From Prochlorococcus sp. AG-347-K10 (GTDB lineage: Bacteria > Cyanobacteriota > Cyanobacteriia > PCC-6307 > Cyanobiaceae): 64,000 bases of DNA. The stretch covers positions 62,001-126,000 of the forward strand of contig QCCB01000001.1 of the NCBI GenBank assembly GCA_003278955.1, in the 5' to 3' direction. Positions 56,678 to 64,000 of the stretch are shown one piece after another. Numbering within the stretch: the first letter of the stretch is position 1; every line of letters begins with the position of its first letter. Under the pieces are notes generated by a model that saw only the letters and a list, made by a program, of their open reading frames with translations, searched no databases and was not told where the DNA came from. The translations under genes were made by a program, and so were the position numbers.

Positions 56678-57634
56678 TCACCCAAATATCCAGCCATAAC
56701 TATGTAATCCTATTCCTAAGAAATTAACTCCTAAATAACATACTAAAACTACTAAAAAGCCTGTAGATGCTAATAATGCTGGTCTACGTCCTTGCCAACC
56801 CTTGCTTATTCTCATATGCAAATAAGCGGCATAAAATAACCATGAGATAAATGCCCATGTTTCTTTTGGATCCCAACTCCACCATGTGCCCCAAGCCTCA
56901 TTAGCCCAGACCGCACCTGAAATTAAACCAAGAGTTAAAAGAACAAAGCCTATTAATATAGAACGATAACTTAATGTATCTAATTCTTCTGAATGAGAAA
57001 ATTCAATAGGTTCAACTAACTCATTTACAGGATAGCTATTTGAAAGTTTAAATCCTCCTATACCAGTAGAACTACTTCTGATTTGAAGCGGCTTATTTTT
57101 ATTGATAAACAAAACGGACATTGAAAGTAAAGAACCTATTATTAATGCTGCATAACTAAGCATTACGACACTAACATGCATTACTAACCAACTAGACCTT
57201 AAAGCTGGAACTAAGTTTGACGATAATTTCAAATCCTCAGGTAAAACAAAACAAGCAAAAGCCACCGTCAGTAACTCAATAGGTATAGCAATTGAGGGAA
57301 TTATTGGAGCTTGGTATTCTCTTTCAACCAATAGTTGACCTAATGTGATACCCCAAGTAAGGAAATAAAGAGATTCATACAAATTGCTGATAGGAAAGTG
57401 CCCAGAAATTGACCACCTAAAAAGTAATTGTAATGTTATCAATAAGTTCACTAAAATCGTAATAAGTCTTACAGCAGAGGAAGACTTTTTTTTGAAAACT
57501 GCACCCAAAGATATTGGTAAGTTAATTAATAAAAAATAAAAAACTAAAAGACCTAAAACTGAAACAGGTTCATATATTAAATTTTCAAAAAAATTATCTA
57601 GTATCATTTCTAGAAATTTCTCAAGTTTTAACAT
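56678..57634 (-). CDS. ccsA: Cytochrome c biogenesis protein CcsA-type (heme handling)
   Basis: A 318-residue integral membrane protein that carries heme for attachment to c-type cytochromes in System II. The WWD signature WGTWWSWDPKETWAFISWL is intact and eight or so helices are visible. The C-terminus ends LHSYGWIFG. ATG at 57632-57634; an internal ATG 9 residues later (MILDNFF) is an alternative start. In some nomenclature ccsA and ccsB are interchanged. Confidence 0.93.
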   Translation of the reverse strand: MLKLEKFLEMILDNFFENLIYEPVSVLGLLVFYFLLINLPISLGAVFKKKSSSAVRLITILVNLLITLQLLFRWSISGHFPISNLYESLYFLTWGITLGQLLVEREYQAPIIPSIAIPIELLTVAFACFVLPEDLKLSSNLVPALRSSWLVMHVSVVMLSYAALIIGSLLSMSVLFINKNKPLQIRSSSTGIGGFKLSNSYPVNELVEPIEFSHSEELDTLSYRSILIGFVLLTLGLISGAVWANEAWGTWWSWDPKETWAFISWLFYAAYLHMRISKGWQGRRPALLASTGFLVVLVCYLGVNFLGIGLHSYGWIFG

Positions 57635-57721
57635 TCAATGACAACCAAATAATAATTAAAATGATCCTTATATGAGTAAATCTTTAATAATAAAGTTTTT
57701 ATTTATTTTTAAAAAAGCATT

Positions 57722-58450
57722 TCAAAGTTTGAAATTATCTCCTAGATAATACTTCTTGACTATTGGATTATCAGCCAATTCACTTGAAGAACCGTAAGCT
57801 AAAATTTTCCCTTCACTTAATACAAATGATTTGTTAGTAATTAAAAGGGTTTCCCTTACATTATGGTCTGTAATGAGAATCCCGACCCCATCACTACTTA
57901 ATTTAAGAATTAGTTTCTTTAGATCATTTACAGCAAGAGGATCGATCCCAGCAAAAGGTTCGTCTAATAACAAATATTTAGGTCCTTTTCTGCCTACAGT
58001 GAGAGCCCTAGCTATTTCACACCTCCTCCTTTCTCCTCCTGAAAGTTGATAACCATAATTATCTACAAAATTATTCAAATTAAATTCATTAATTAATTGT
58101 TCTCTTCTGTTTCTTATAGCGGCTCTACTATAAGATGAATTTTGTAAAGCCAAATCTATATTATCCTTAACAGTGAGGTCTCTAAATATGCTCGCTTCCT
58201 GAGTTAAGTACCCTAGCCCAAGTCTTGATCTAATTGGTAAAGGAAGTTTGGTTATATTTTTCCCATTCATTAAAATTTCACCTTTATCTGGTTTTATATT
58301 CCCAACTGCAAGATTAAAGGTTGTAGTTTTCCCAGCACCATTAGGTCCCATCAAACCAACAACTTCCCCTGGATTAACAGTTATCGAAACTTCATCTACG
58401 ATTAATCTTCCTTTAATTGAAAGGGATACATTTTGAATATTTAGGTTCAT
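57722..58450 (-). CDS. lptB: LPS export ABC ATPase
   Basis: A 242-residue ABC ATPase energising lipopolysaccharide export. Walker A GPNGAGKT at 35-42, signature LSGGERRRCEIARAL, Walker B YLLLDEPFAGIDPLA, switch ILITDHNVRETL. The start codon overlaps the stop of a 30-residue frame (ATGA). Neither lptF/lptG nor an lptA-like gene lies next to it. Confidence 0.92.
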   Translation of the reverse strand: MNLNIQNVSLSIKGRLIVDEVSITVNPGEVVGLMGPNGAGKTTTFNLAVGNIKPDKGEILMNGKNITKLPLPIRSRLGLGYLTQEASIFRDLTVKDNIDLALQNSSYSRAAIRNRREQLINEFNLNNFVDNYGYQLSGGERRRCEIARALTVGRKGPKYLLLDEPFAGIDPLAVNDLKKLILKLSSDGVGILITDHNVRETLLITNKSFVLSEGKILAYGSSSELADNPIVKKYYLGDNFKL

Positions 58451-58539
58451 TTTTCTTGAGATCGATTAGTTTTCCTCTTTTCCTGAAAAAAAAATGAAAT
58501 AGATAATAATAATTTAATTGAAGATAAAGATATATTCAT
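58447..58539 (-). CDS. 30-aa bridging frame between DUF309 gene and lptB (possible lptA/lptC remnant)
   Basis: The ATG at 58537-58539 shares its first base with the DUF309 TGA (TGATG). The frame reads MNISLSSIKLLLSISFFF, then QEKRKTNRSQEK, and its TGA overlaps the lptB ATG (ATGA). It looks like a signal sequence with a basic tail. Either it is a short leader peptide for coupling, or it is all that remains of an OstA/LptA-type gene often found at this place. Composition and spacing only. Confidence 0.4.
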   Translation of the reverse strand: MNISLSSIKLLLSISFFFQEKRKTNRSQEK

Positions 58540-58907
58540 CAAATAGGTTTTAAAACAGGCTTATCATTCTCGTTTAATAGTTCTTTATGTTGTAATTTTC
58601 TCAATAAATCTTCCAAGCATTGGCAGAAGGATTCAAGATCAATCCCTAAATCAATCTTGGTTCTAGTTTTTATTCTGCCTAAACCCTCTCCAAGCAAAAT
58701 AGTAGCTCCATTTAAATTGCCTTTACTTAAGTGAAACTGAGAAACAGATACTTGTAAAATTCCTTGGATAACTTGTCTTTCGTCGCCATCTACGGAATTC
58801 CATATTTCTTCAAAAGCATCATGAGCCTCATACCATTCGTGATTATTAAAAAGACTTAAAGCGGTAAAAAGGGAATCTTGAAAACTTTTTGTACTTTCTT
58901 CGTTCAT
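58539..58907 (-). CDS. DUF309 protein, 122 aa
   Basis: A small helical protein with the DUF309 signature FNNHEWYEAHDAFEEIW and DERQVIQGILQVSVSQFHL. The HEWYEAHDAFEEIW motif may bind metal. C-terminal half is helical, ending KPVLKPI. It follows typA by 11 bases and its end overlaps the 30-residue frame before lptB. Function unknown. Confidence 0.87.
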   Translation of the reverse strand: MNEESTKSFQDSLFTALSLFNNHEWYEAHDAFEEIWNSVDGDERQVIQGILQVSVSQFHLSKGNLNGATILLGEGLGRIKTRTKIDLGIDLESFCQCLEDLLRKLQHKELLNENDKPVLKPI

Positions 58908-58918
58908 TAAATCAATTA

Positions 58919-60715
58919 CTAATTTTTTTTCTTTTTATTTATTTTTCTCATTCTTATTGAATCCGGTGTTACTTCTAGCATTTCATCAGGACCAATATAT
59001 TCGAGTGCTCTTTCAAGGGTAATATCGACAGGTGACTGCAAAGTATCAAGTTCTTCTGCCCCTGCAGACCTCATATTAGTCAACTGCTTAGTTTTACATA
59101 TATTCAACTCAAGATCTTGAGGTCGATTATTCTCTCCAATTATCATTCCTTTATAAACTTTAACTCCAGGTTTAATAAAATAGACTCCCCTATCTTCAGC
59201 ATTCTTTAAAGCATAAAATGTGGCCACACCTTCCTCAAAAGCAATTAGAACGCCATTCCTTCTAGTTTCAAAGTCTCCTGTTTTAGGTTTATATTCATAA
59301 AACGAATGACTCATTATGCCTTCACCTCTGGTTATCCTTACAAATTCCCCGCGAAATCCAATTAATCCTCTTGATGGAACAAGAAATTCTAATTGAGTTC
59401 TACCATCTGAACTTGTCTGCATGTTTTTCATCTCTGCCTTTCTAGATCCAAGTTTTTCGATGCAAGAACCAACAGATACTTCAGGTACATCTAAAACCAA
59501 AGTCTCTATAGGCTCGCATTCAACATTATCAATCTCTCTAAAAATTACTTGAGGTTGTGAGATTTGGAACTCAAAACCCTCTCTTCTCATTGTTTCAATC
59601 AATATTCCAAGATGTAATTCTCCTCTTCCTGAAACTGAGAATCTGTCAGGAGAATCAGTTTCTTCTACTCTCAAGGCAACATTTGTTAAAAGTTCCCTCT
59701 CTAATCTATTTTTTAATTGTCTACTAGTAACAAATTTTCCTTCTTTACCTGCAAATGGTGAATCATTTACAACAAAAGTCATATTTAATGTAGGTTCATC
59801 AACTTTGATTAATGGGAGAGGATGAGGAGAATCGGGACATGCTATGGTCTCACCAATATTGACGTCATCAAAACCAGAAACAGCAACAATATCACCTGCA
59901 AATGCTTCATTTATATCAATTCTTTGTAATCCTTCAAATCCTAAAAGTTTACTAACCTTACCTTTAATATTTTTTCCGTTTTCTTTAATTAAACTAGCCT
60001 GTTGGCCATTTTTTATAGTCCCATTGTGGATCTTTCCAATTACTATTCTGCCTAAGAAATCAGAATAGTCCAAAGTAGTTATTTGTAGCTGAAGAGGCTT
60101 ATTAGAGTCACCTACTGGAGGAGGAACGTGTCTGATAATAGCTTCAAAAAGAGGCATCATATTGTCGCTATTTGATTCCATCTCTTCTTTTGCAAAACCA
60201 GATAAGCCACTCCCAAAAAGATAAGGGAAATCACATTGATCATCATCAGCCCCTAACTCCAAAAACAAATCAAGGACTTTATCAATTGCTATTTCTGGTA
60301 CTACTCGTGGTCTATCAATTTTATTTACGAAGACTATAGGCCTAAGTCCTTTTTCTAATGCTTTTTTTAAAACAAATCTTGTTTGAGGCATAGGGCCCTC
60401 ATTTGCGTCAACAATAAGCAGACAACCATCAACCATTCCCAAAACCCGTTCAACTTCTCCTCCAAAATCAGCATGTCCAGGCGTATCTATAATATTAATT
60501 CTGGTGTCTTTATAATTAACTGAAGTATTTTTTGAGAGAATTGTTATCCCCCTTTCTCTTTCAAGATCATTTGAATCCATTACACATGTAGGGATAACTT
60601 CATTGTCTCTAAATATTCCTGATTGAGATAACAATGCATCTACAAGTGTTGTCTTCCCATGATCTACGTGAGCAATAATTGCAACATTTCTAATTTCTTT
60701 TATCGAAGTTGACAT
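58919..60715 (-). CDS. typA: Ribosome-associated GTPase TypA/BipA
   Basis: A 598-residue translational GTPase. P-loop AHVDHGKT at 16-23, switch [29 protein letters not shown] and NKIDRP. EF-G-like domains and the TypA-specific C-terminal domain complete it ([20 protein letters not shown]). It aids ribosome assembly under stress. Full length. Confidence 0.97.
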   Translation of the reverse strand: MSTSIKEIRNVAIIAHVDHGKTTLVDALLSQSGIFRDNEVIPTCVMDSNDLERERGITILSKNTSVNYKDTRINIIDTPGHADFGGEVERVLGMVDGCLLIVDANEGPMPQTRFVLKKALEKGLRPIVFVNKIDRPRVVPEIAIDKVLDLFLELGADDDQCDFPYLFGSGLSGFAKEEMESNSDNMMPLFEAIIRHVPPPVGDSNKPLQLQITTLDYSDFLGRIVIGKIHNGTIKNGQQASLIKENGKNIKGKVSKLLGFEGLQRIDINEAFAGDIVAVSGFDDVNIGETIACPDSPHPLPLIKVDEPTLNMTFVVNDSPFAGKEGKFVTSRQLKNRLERELLTNVALRVEETDSPDRFSVSGRGELHLGILIETMRREGFEFQISQPQVIFREIDNVECEPIETLVLDVPEVSVGSCIEKLGSRKAEMKNMQTSSDGRTQLEFLVPSRGLIGFRGEFVRITRGEGIMSHSFYEYKPKTGDFETRRNGVLIAFEEGVATFYALKNAEDRGVYFIKPGVKVYKGMIIGENNRPQDLELNICKTKQLTNMRSAGAEELDTLQSPVDITLERALEYIGPDEMLEVTPDSIRMRKINKKKKN

Positions 60716-60844
60716 TTATAGAATTTATACAAATAGTAGATTGACTTTATTAAGGCTAACTCAAAGTATGCTTATTATGAGAATTTTCTCTTTAAGACTT
60801 TGAGAAATATAATCTATTCGCATAATTCAATCAATCAATTAGAT

Positions 60845-61558
60845 TTATATTTTTCTATTTGAGCTTTCAAAAACTTTTAATGCTTCAATTGAACCCTCAT
60901 ATCTCCAGTGCCAGGGTTCGTAATCAATATATTTATTATCTTTGTTGAAGGATAATTTAAAGTGAAACTTAGCTGCATTTTTTATTAGCCATCTAAAGGC
61001 CTCAGTATTTTCGAAGTCGGTTTCAAAGTCTGTCTCTCTTTGAGTAGCATCACCAATATCGATTGCGAAACCTGTACTATGTTCAGAATACCCTGGAGGA
61101 GCTGAAACTCTAGCTCTTTCTGCCGCTTCTTGATTTCTAATAGATTTTAAAGAATAAAAGATATCGTTTTGCAAATTTATTGATCTATAACCACTCAAGA
61201 AGGTCAAATATATCCCGTCTTTTTTGGCTTCTTCTCTCATCTTTAGTAGAGAATCGCGCATATCAATATGAACTTCAATATTAGGCTCAATTAAAACTAG
61301 TTTTTCTTTAGGAGTTTCATTATAGGGAAGATGGCCTAAAATTCTGTAATCATGATTTATTTCATCCTGAAGTTTGTGATTATTAAGAGGTATTAACTCT
61401 ACATTTCTAAAAAATCGCAATGAAGCGACAGAAAAAATAAGAAAAAGAAATGGAGAAAATATTACTAATTTTTTCAATAATGTTGAATTTGAGTTATTTA
61501 AGTAAGTTCTTTTGGCAAGTGGTATGTCAAATTGATCGATATCTTTATTTAGTTCCAA
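60845..61558 (-). CDS. D-alanyl-D-alanine carboxypeptidase, VanY-type (M15B)
   Basis: A 237-residue membrane-anchored peptidase: one N-terminal helix (LLKKLVIFSPFLFLIFSVAS) and a periplasmic domain with SGYRSINLQNDIF. The zinc ligands are His160 and Asp167 (SEHSTGFAIDIGD) and His217 (WHWRYEG). It trims peptidoglycan stem peptides. Divergent from chlP with 113 bases between. Confidence 0.9.
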   Translation of the reverse strand: MELNKDIDQFDIPLAKRTYLNNSNSTLLKKLVIFSPFLFLIFSVASLRFFRNVELIPLNNHKLQDEINHDYRILGHLPYNETPKEKLVLIEPNIEVHIDMRDSLLKMREEAKKDGIYLTFLSGYRSINLQNDIFYSLKSIRNQEAAERARVSAPPGYSEHSTGFAIDIGDATQRETDFETDFENTEAFRWLIKNAAKFHFKLSFNKDNKYIDYEPWHWRYEGSIEALKVFESSNRKI

Positions 61559-61671
61559 TATTTAGAAGTGAGTTTGGAAAAGATATTTCGATATTAACTA
61601 TTATTTTAAGAAATGCACTTTTATAAGCAAAAAAGATGTAGTTTTTATATACAGTATTATTTTTTTTTCAT

Positions 61672-63012
61672 ATGTTGAGGGTAGCTGTTATTGGTGGAGG
61701 TCCAAGTGGTTCATGTGCGGCAGAAATACTTGCTAAAGCTGGAATAGAAACTTGGCTCTTTGAGAGAAAATTGGATAATGCGAAACCATGTGGAGGAGCA
61801 ATTCCACTTTGCATGGTCGAAGAATTTGATTTACCTGAGTCAATTATTGATAGAAAAGTAAGGCATATGAGAATGATATCTCCATCCAATAGAGAGGTAG
61901 ATATAAGTTTAGATAGAGTTTATGGGAAAAGTGATAATGAGTTTATTGGGATGTGTAGAAGAGAAGTTATGGATGCCTTTATGCGCAACAGAGCATCAGA
62001 TCTTGGTGCTACATTAATAAATGGATTAGTTACTTCTATTGATACTGGCGATAATAATCAAGGGCCATATAAGCTTTCCTACTCAGATTTTACGAATGGA
62101 GATAAAAAAGGGGAACTCAAAGAGCTTACTGTTGACCTTTTGATCGGAGCTGATGGAGCTAATAGCAGAGTCGCAAAAGCAATGGATGCAGGAGATTACA
62201 AAGTTGCTATAGCATTTCAGGAAAGAATAAAATTGCCTAAAGAAGAAATGAGTTACTATGAAGATCTTGCTGAAATGTATGTCGGAACTGATGTTTCTCC
62301 TGATTTTTATGGGTGGGTATTTCCTAAATATGATCATGTTGCTGTGGGCACTGGAACCATGCAAAAGAATCAGTCATTAATTAAAGGACTTCAAGAGGGT
62401 GTAAGAAATAGAGCAAAGAAAAGACTTGTTAATGGTGAAGTAATAAAGGTAGAAGCCCACCCTATTCCTGAGCATCCAAGGCCAAGAAGAGTAGTTGGGA
62501 GGATGGCATTGGTTGGTGATGCGGCTGGTTATGTTACAAAAAGTTCTGGAGAGGGTATTTATTTTGCGGCAAAAAGCGGAAGAATGTGTGCTGAAGAAAT
62601 TGTTGAAGCATCAAAAAACGGTCAAGTAATTCCATCAGAAAAAGATTTAAAAAACTATCTTAAAAAATGGGATAAAAAATACGGCACAACTTATAAGGTG
62701 CTAGAAATCCTTCAAAACATTTTCTACAGAAATGATTCTGCTAGAGAAGCCTTTGTTGAGATGTGTGATGACATGGATGTACAAAGACTAACTTTTGATA
62801 GTTACTTATACAAAAGAGTTGTCTCCATGAAACCATTACAGCAACTGAAAATTACAATGCTTACACTTGGTTCGATTTTAAGAGGGAAAGCCCTAGCACC
62901 TCTAAGATATAAACCCGTTGATAGTGCTGTTAGGGAAAATAAAGAAGTAGAAAAAATGTTAGAAAATTATTCAATAAAGGGCGGCATTAAAGTTAAGAGT
63001 TCAAAAGTGTAA
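61672..63012 (+). CDS. chlP: Geranylgeranyl diphosphate/chlorophyll reductase
   Basis: A 446-residue flavoprotein that reduces the geranylgeranyl chain to phytyl for chlorophyll, divinyl-chlorophyll and tocopherol. The FAD motif GGGPSGSCAAEILAKAG opens it, with RPRRVVGRMALVGDAAGYVT and SGEGIYFAAKSGRMCAEEI later, both characteristic. Full length. Its 3' end overlaps the convergent glyS end by 20 bases. Confidence 0.97.
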   Translation: MLRVAVIGGGPSGSCAAEILAKAGIETWLFERKLDNAKPCGGAIPLCMVEEFDLPESIIDRKVRHMRMISPSNREVDISLDRVYGKSDNEFIGMCRREVMDAFMRNRASDLGATLINGLVTSIDTGDNNQGPYKLSYSDFTNGDKKGELKELTVDLLIGADGANSRVAKAMDAGDYKVAIAFQERIKLPKEEMSYYEDLAEMYVGTDVSPDFYGWVFPKYDHVAVGTGTMQKNQSLIKGLQEGVRNRAKKRLVNGEVIKVEAHPIPEHPRPRRVVGRMALVGDAAGYVTKSSGEGIYFAAKSGRMCAEEIVEASKNGQVIPSEKDLKNYLKKWDKKYGTTYKVLEILQNIFYRNDSAREAFVEMCDDMDVQRLTFDSYLYKRVVSMKPLQQLKITMLTLGSILRGKALAPLRYKPVDSAVRENKEVEKMLENYSIKGGIKVKSSKV

Positions 63013-64000
63013 AGTCGGCTATTTTTAGAGAATAATTTCTAATTAAGCTCAACAAATTGAGTCTATTATTTCTTATTTTTAAATCCTCCGACATTATTAG
63101 TACTCCCTTTTCATTATCAAATAAATCTTCGATAGTTTTTACATTAATCTCAAACAAATTTAGAAGTTCCAAATAATTGCAATAACCTTCGAAAAAAAGT
63201 TTTTCTAATTCTCCAATAAATTCAAAAACTTTCAATTCACAATCTTTTTCAAAAAGTTTTGTGTTTACATAATCTCTTGTTGAGAGAACGTCTCTTGAAA
63301 GATCACTATTATTTGCTAATTTACTTACCCTAGTTATTACCTTTTGGATTTCAACAAAATTATCCTTTTCGTTAAAATACATAATAGATTTAATCCTATT
63401 TTTAAGATCAACAATATTCAATACTCTTTTTTGAGATAATTCATCAGAAGAGCAAACGGCCTTTATTAATTCTTTACTTAGTGATATTTCTTCTAGATGA
63501 CTAACAATTCTTTGAACTAAAAATTCATTTAAATCATTTAATACTGTTTCTCTTGAGAAGTTTAAATTTGGAAATACAATTTTCCAAAAATCAATAAGTT
63601 CGTTGAATAATTTATCTAAAGGTAAATCAAGTTCATAATCCCAAATTATTTTAATCACTCCATTCAAATTTCTTCTTAAGGCGTAAGGATCAGATGACCC
63701 ACTGGGACGTTTTCCAGAAATAAATATACTTATTAAAGTTTCGACTTTATCTGCTATGGAAACTATTGCACCATATTTTGTGGAGGGCAAAGCATCTTTA
63801 TAAAAAGAAGGTAAATAATGTTCAGCGACAGCCAAGCAAACATCTTCATTAAATCCCTCATATTTAAGATATTTACCACCCATTATTCCTTGCAGCTCAG
63901 GAAATTCGAAAACAATTTCGCTACATAAGTCGTTTTTACAGTATTTAGCAGCTTCTATTATTTTTTTTTCTTCTAAAGACTTATCATTTAAAAATTTAAG
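62993..64000 (-). CDS. glyS: Glycyl-tRNA synthetase beta subunit (partial, 5' end off window)
   Basis: The frame runs open from 64000 down to a stop at 62993. Visible family motifs are VFEFPELQGIMGGKYL, GFNEDVCLAVAEHYLP and SGKRPSGSSDPYALRRNLNG, followed by the anticodon-binding C-terminal region. An ATG at 63881-63883 lies inside the PELQGIMGG motif and is internal, not the real start. About 335 residues are seen; the N-terminal half is off the window. Convergent overlap with chlP of 20 bases. Confidence 0.93.
   Translation of the reverse strand, partial: LKFLNDKSLEEKKIIEAAKYCKNDLCSEIVFEFPELQGIMGGKYLKYEGFNEDVCLAVAEHYLPSFYKDALPSTKYGAIVSIADKVETLISIFISGKRPSGSSDPYALRRNLNGVIKIIWDYELDLPLDKLFNELIDFWKIVFPNLNFSRETVLNDLNEFLVQRIVSHLEEISLSKELIKAVCSSDELSQKRVLNIVDLKNRIKSIMYFNEKDNFVEIQKVITRVSKLANNSDLSRDVLSTRDYVNTKLFEKDCELKVFEFIGELEKLFFEGYCNYLELLNLFEINVKTIEDLFDNEKGVLIMSEDLKIRNNRLNLLSLIRNYSLKIADFTLLNS

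Noticed and set aside
1..64000. tRNA, rRNA, CRISPR, insertion sequences, phage genes, tandem repeats
   Set aside because: Intergenic gaps were read on both strands and none showed cloverleaf-like sequence, regular spacers, transposase motifs or long repeats.

Overview
The window is strongly AT-rich, densely coded chromosomal DNA whose gene set and order fit a high-light-adapted Prochlorococcus (a marine alpha-cyanobacterium). The evidence is chlP, an F-type ccsB, cyanobacterial DUF3727 and DUF3685 proteins, the urt and ure loci, the glucosylglycerate genes, a proteobacterial-type phosphoribulokinase, and many very short genes with minimal spacers. The strain cannot be fixed by eye. I saw no tRNA, rRNA, CRISPR array, insertion sequence, phage gene or integrase.

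Layout. 1-3.6 kb: glucosylglycerate genes (phosphatase, GH13_18 phosphorylase-like enzyme, synthase). 3.6-13.9 kb: complete urea use, with ureDABC on the minus strand, ureEFG on the plus strand, and the urtABCDE importer behind a recognisable NtcA-type promoter. 13.9-17.9 kb: a zone of about a dozen small proteins of 30-118 residues on both strands, one with a ribbon-helix-helix fold; several are too short for ordinary gene calling. 18-20.4 kb: a Rieske oxygenase, a coupled 33-residue membrane peptide and a lone ABC ATPase. 20.4-23.3 kb: an iron island holding a Cys-rich Crp-family regulator, ferritin, the iron-importer ATPase futC and a 40-residue Lys/Cys-rich peptide, with Fur-like boxes upstream. 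23.3-37.3 kb: housekeeping (nth, pgsA, hisA, a DUF3685-to-leuB run with ruvX, proB and lpxD). 37.4-43.2 kb: prk, accD, and both a class I and a class II fructose-bisphosphate aldolase. 43.2-49.7 kb: purQS, a COG0523 GTPase, a degenerate uracil phosphoribosyltransferase homologue, ilvD, CIA30. 49.7-56.7 kb: carbohydrate and tetrapyrrole enzymes (pgl, gnd, glgC, hemA, glpX, rpe). 56.7-64 kb: ccsB, lptB, typA, a D,D-peptidase, chlP and the start of glyS.

How the genes connect. Urea is imported and split to ammonia and CO2. Central carbon flow (prk, two aldolases, glpX, rpe, gnd, pgl, glgC) is concentrated here. The glucosylglycerate genes give a nitrogen-free compatible solute and possibly its phosphorolytic recycling. 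The most promising under-described items are the Fur-box-associated Lys/Cys peptide at 22089-22211 with its twin operator at the regulator gene, a perfect 29-bp palindrome between glpX and rpe, and the short reading frame that bridges a DUF309 gene and lptB where an lptA-type gene might be expected.

All calls rest on reading the sequence and family knowledge; no database search was run.
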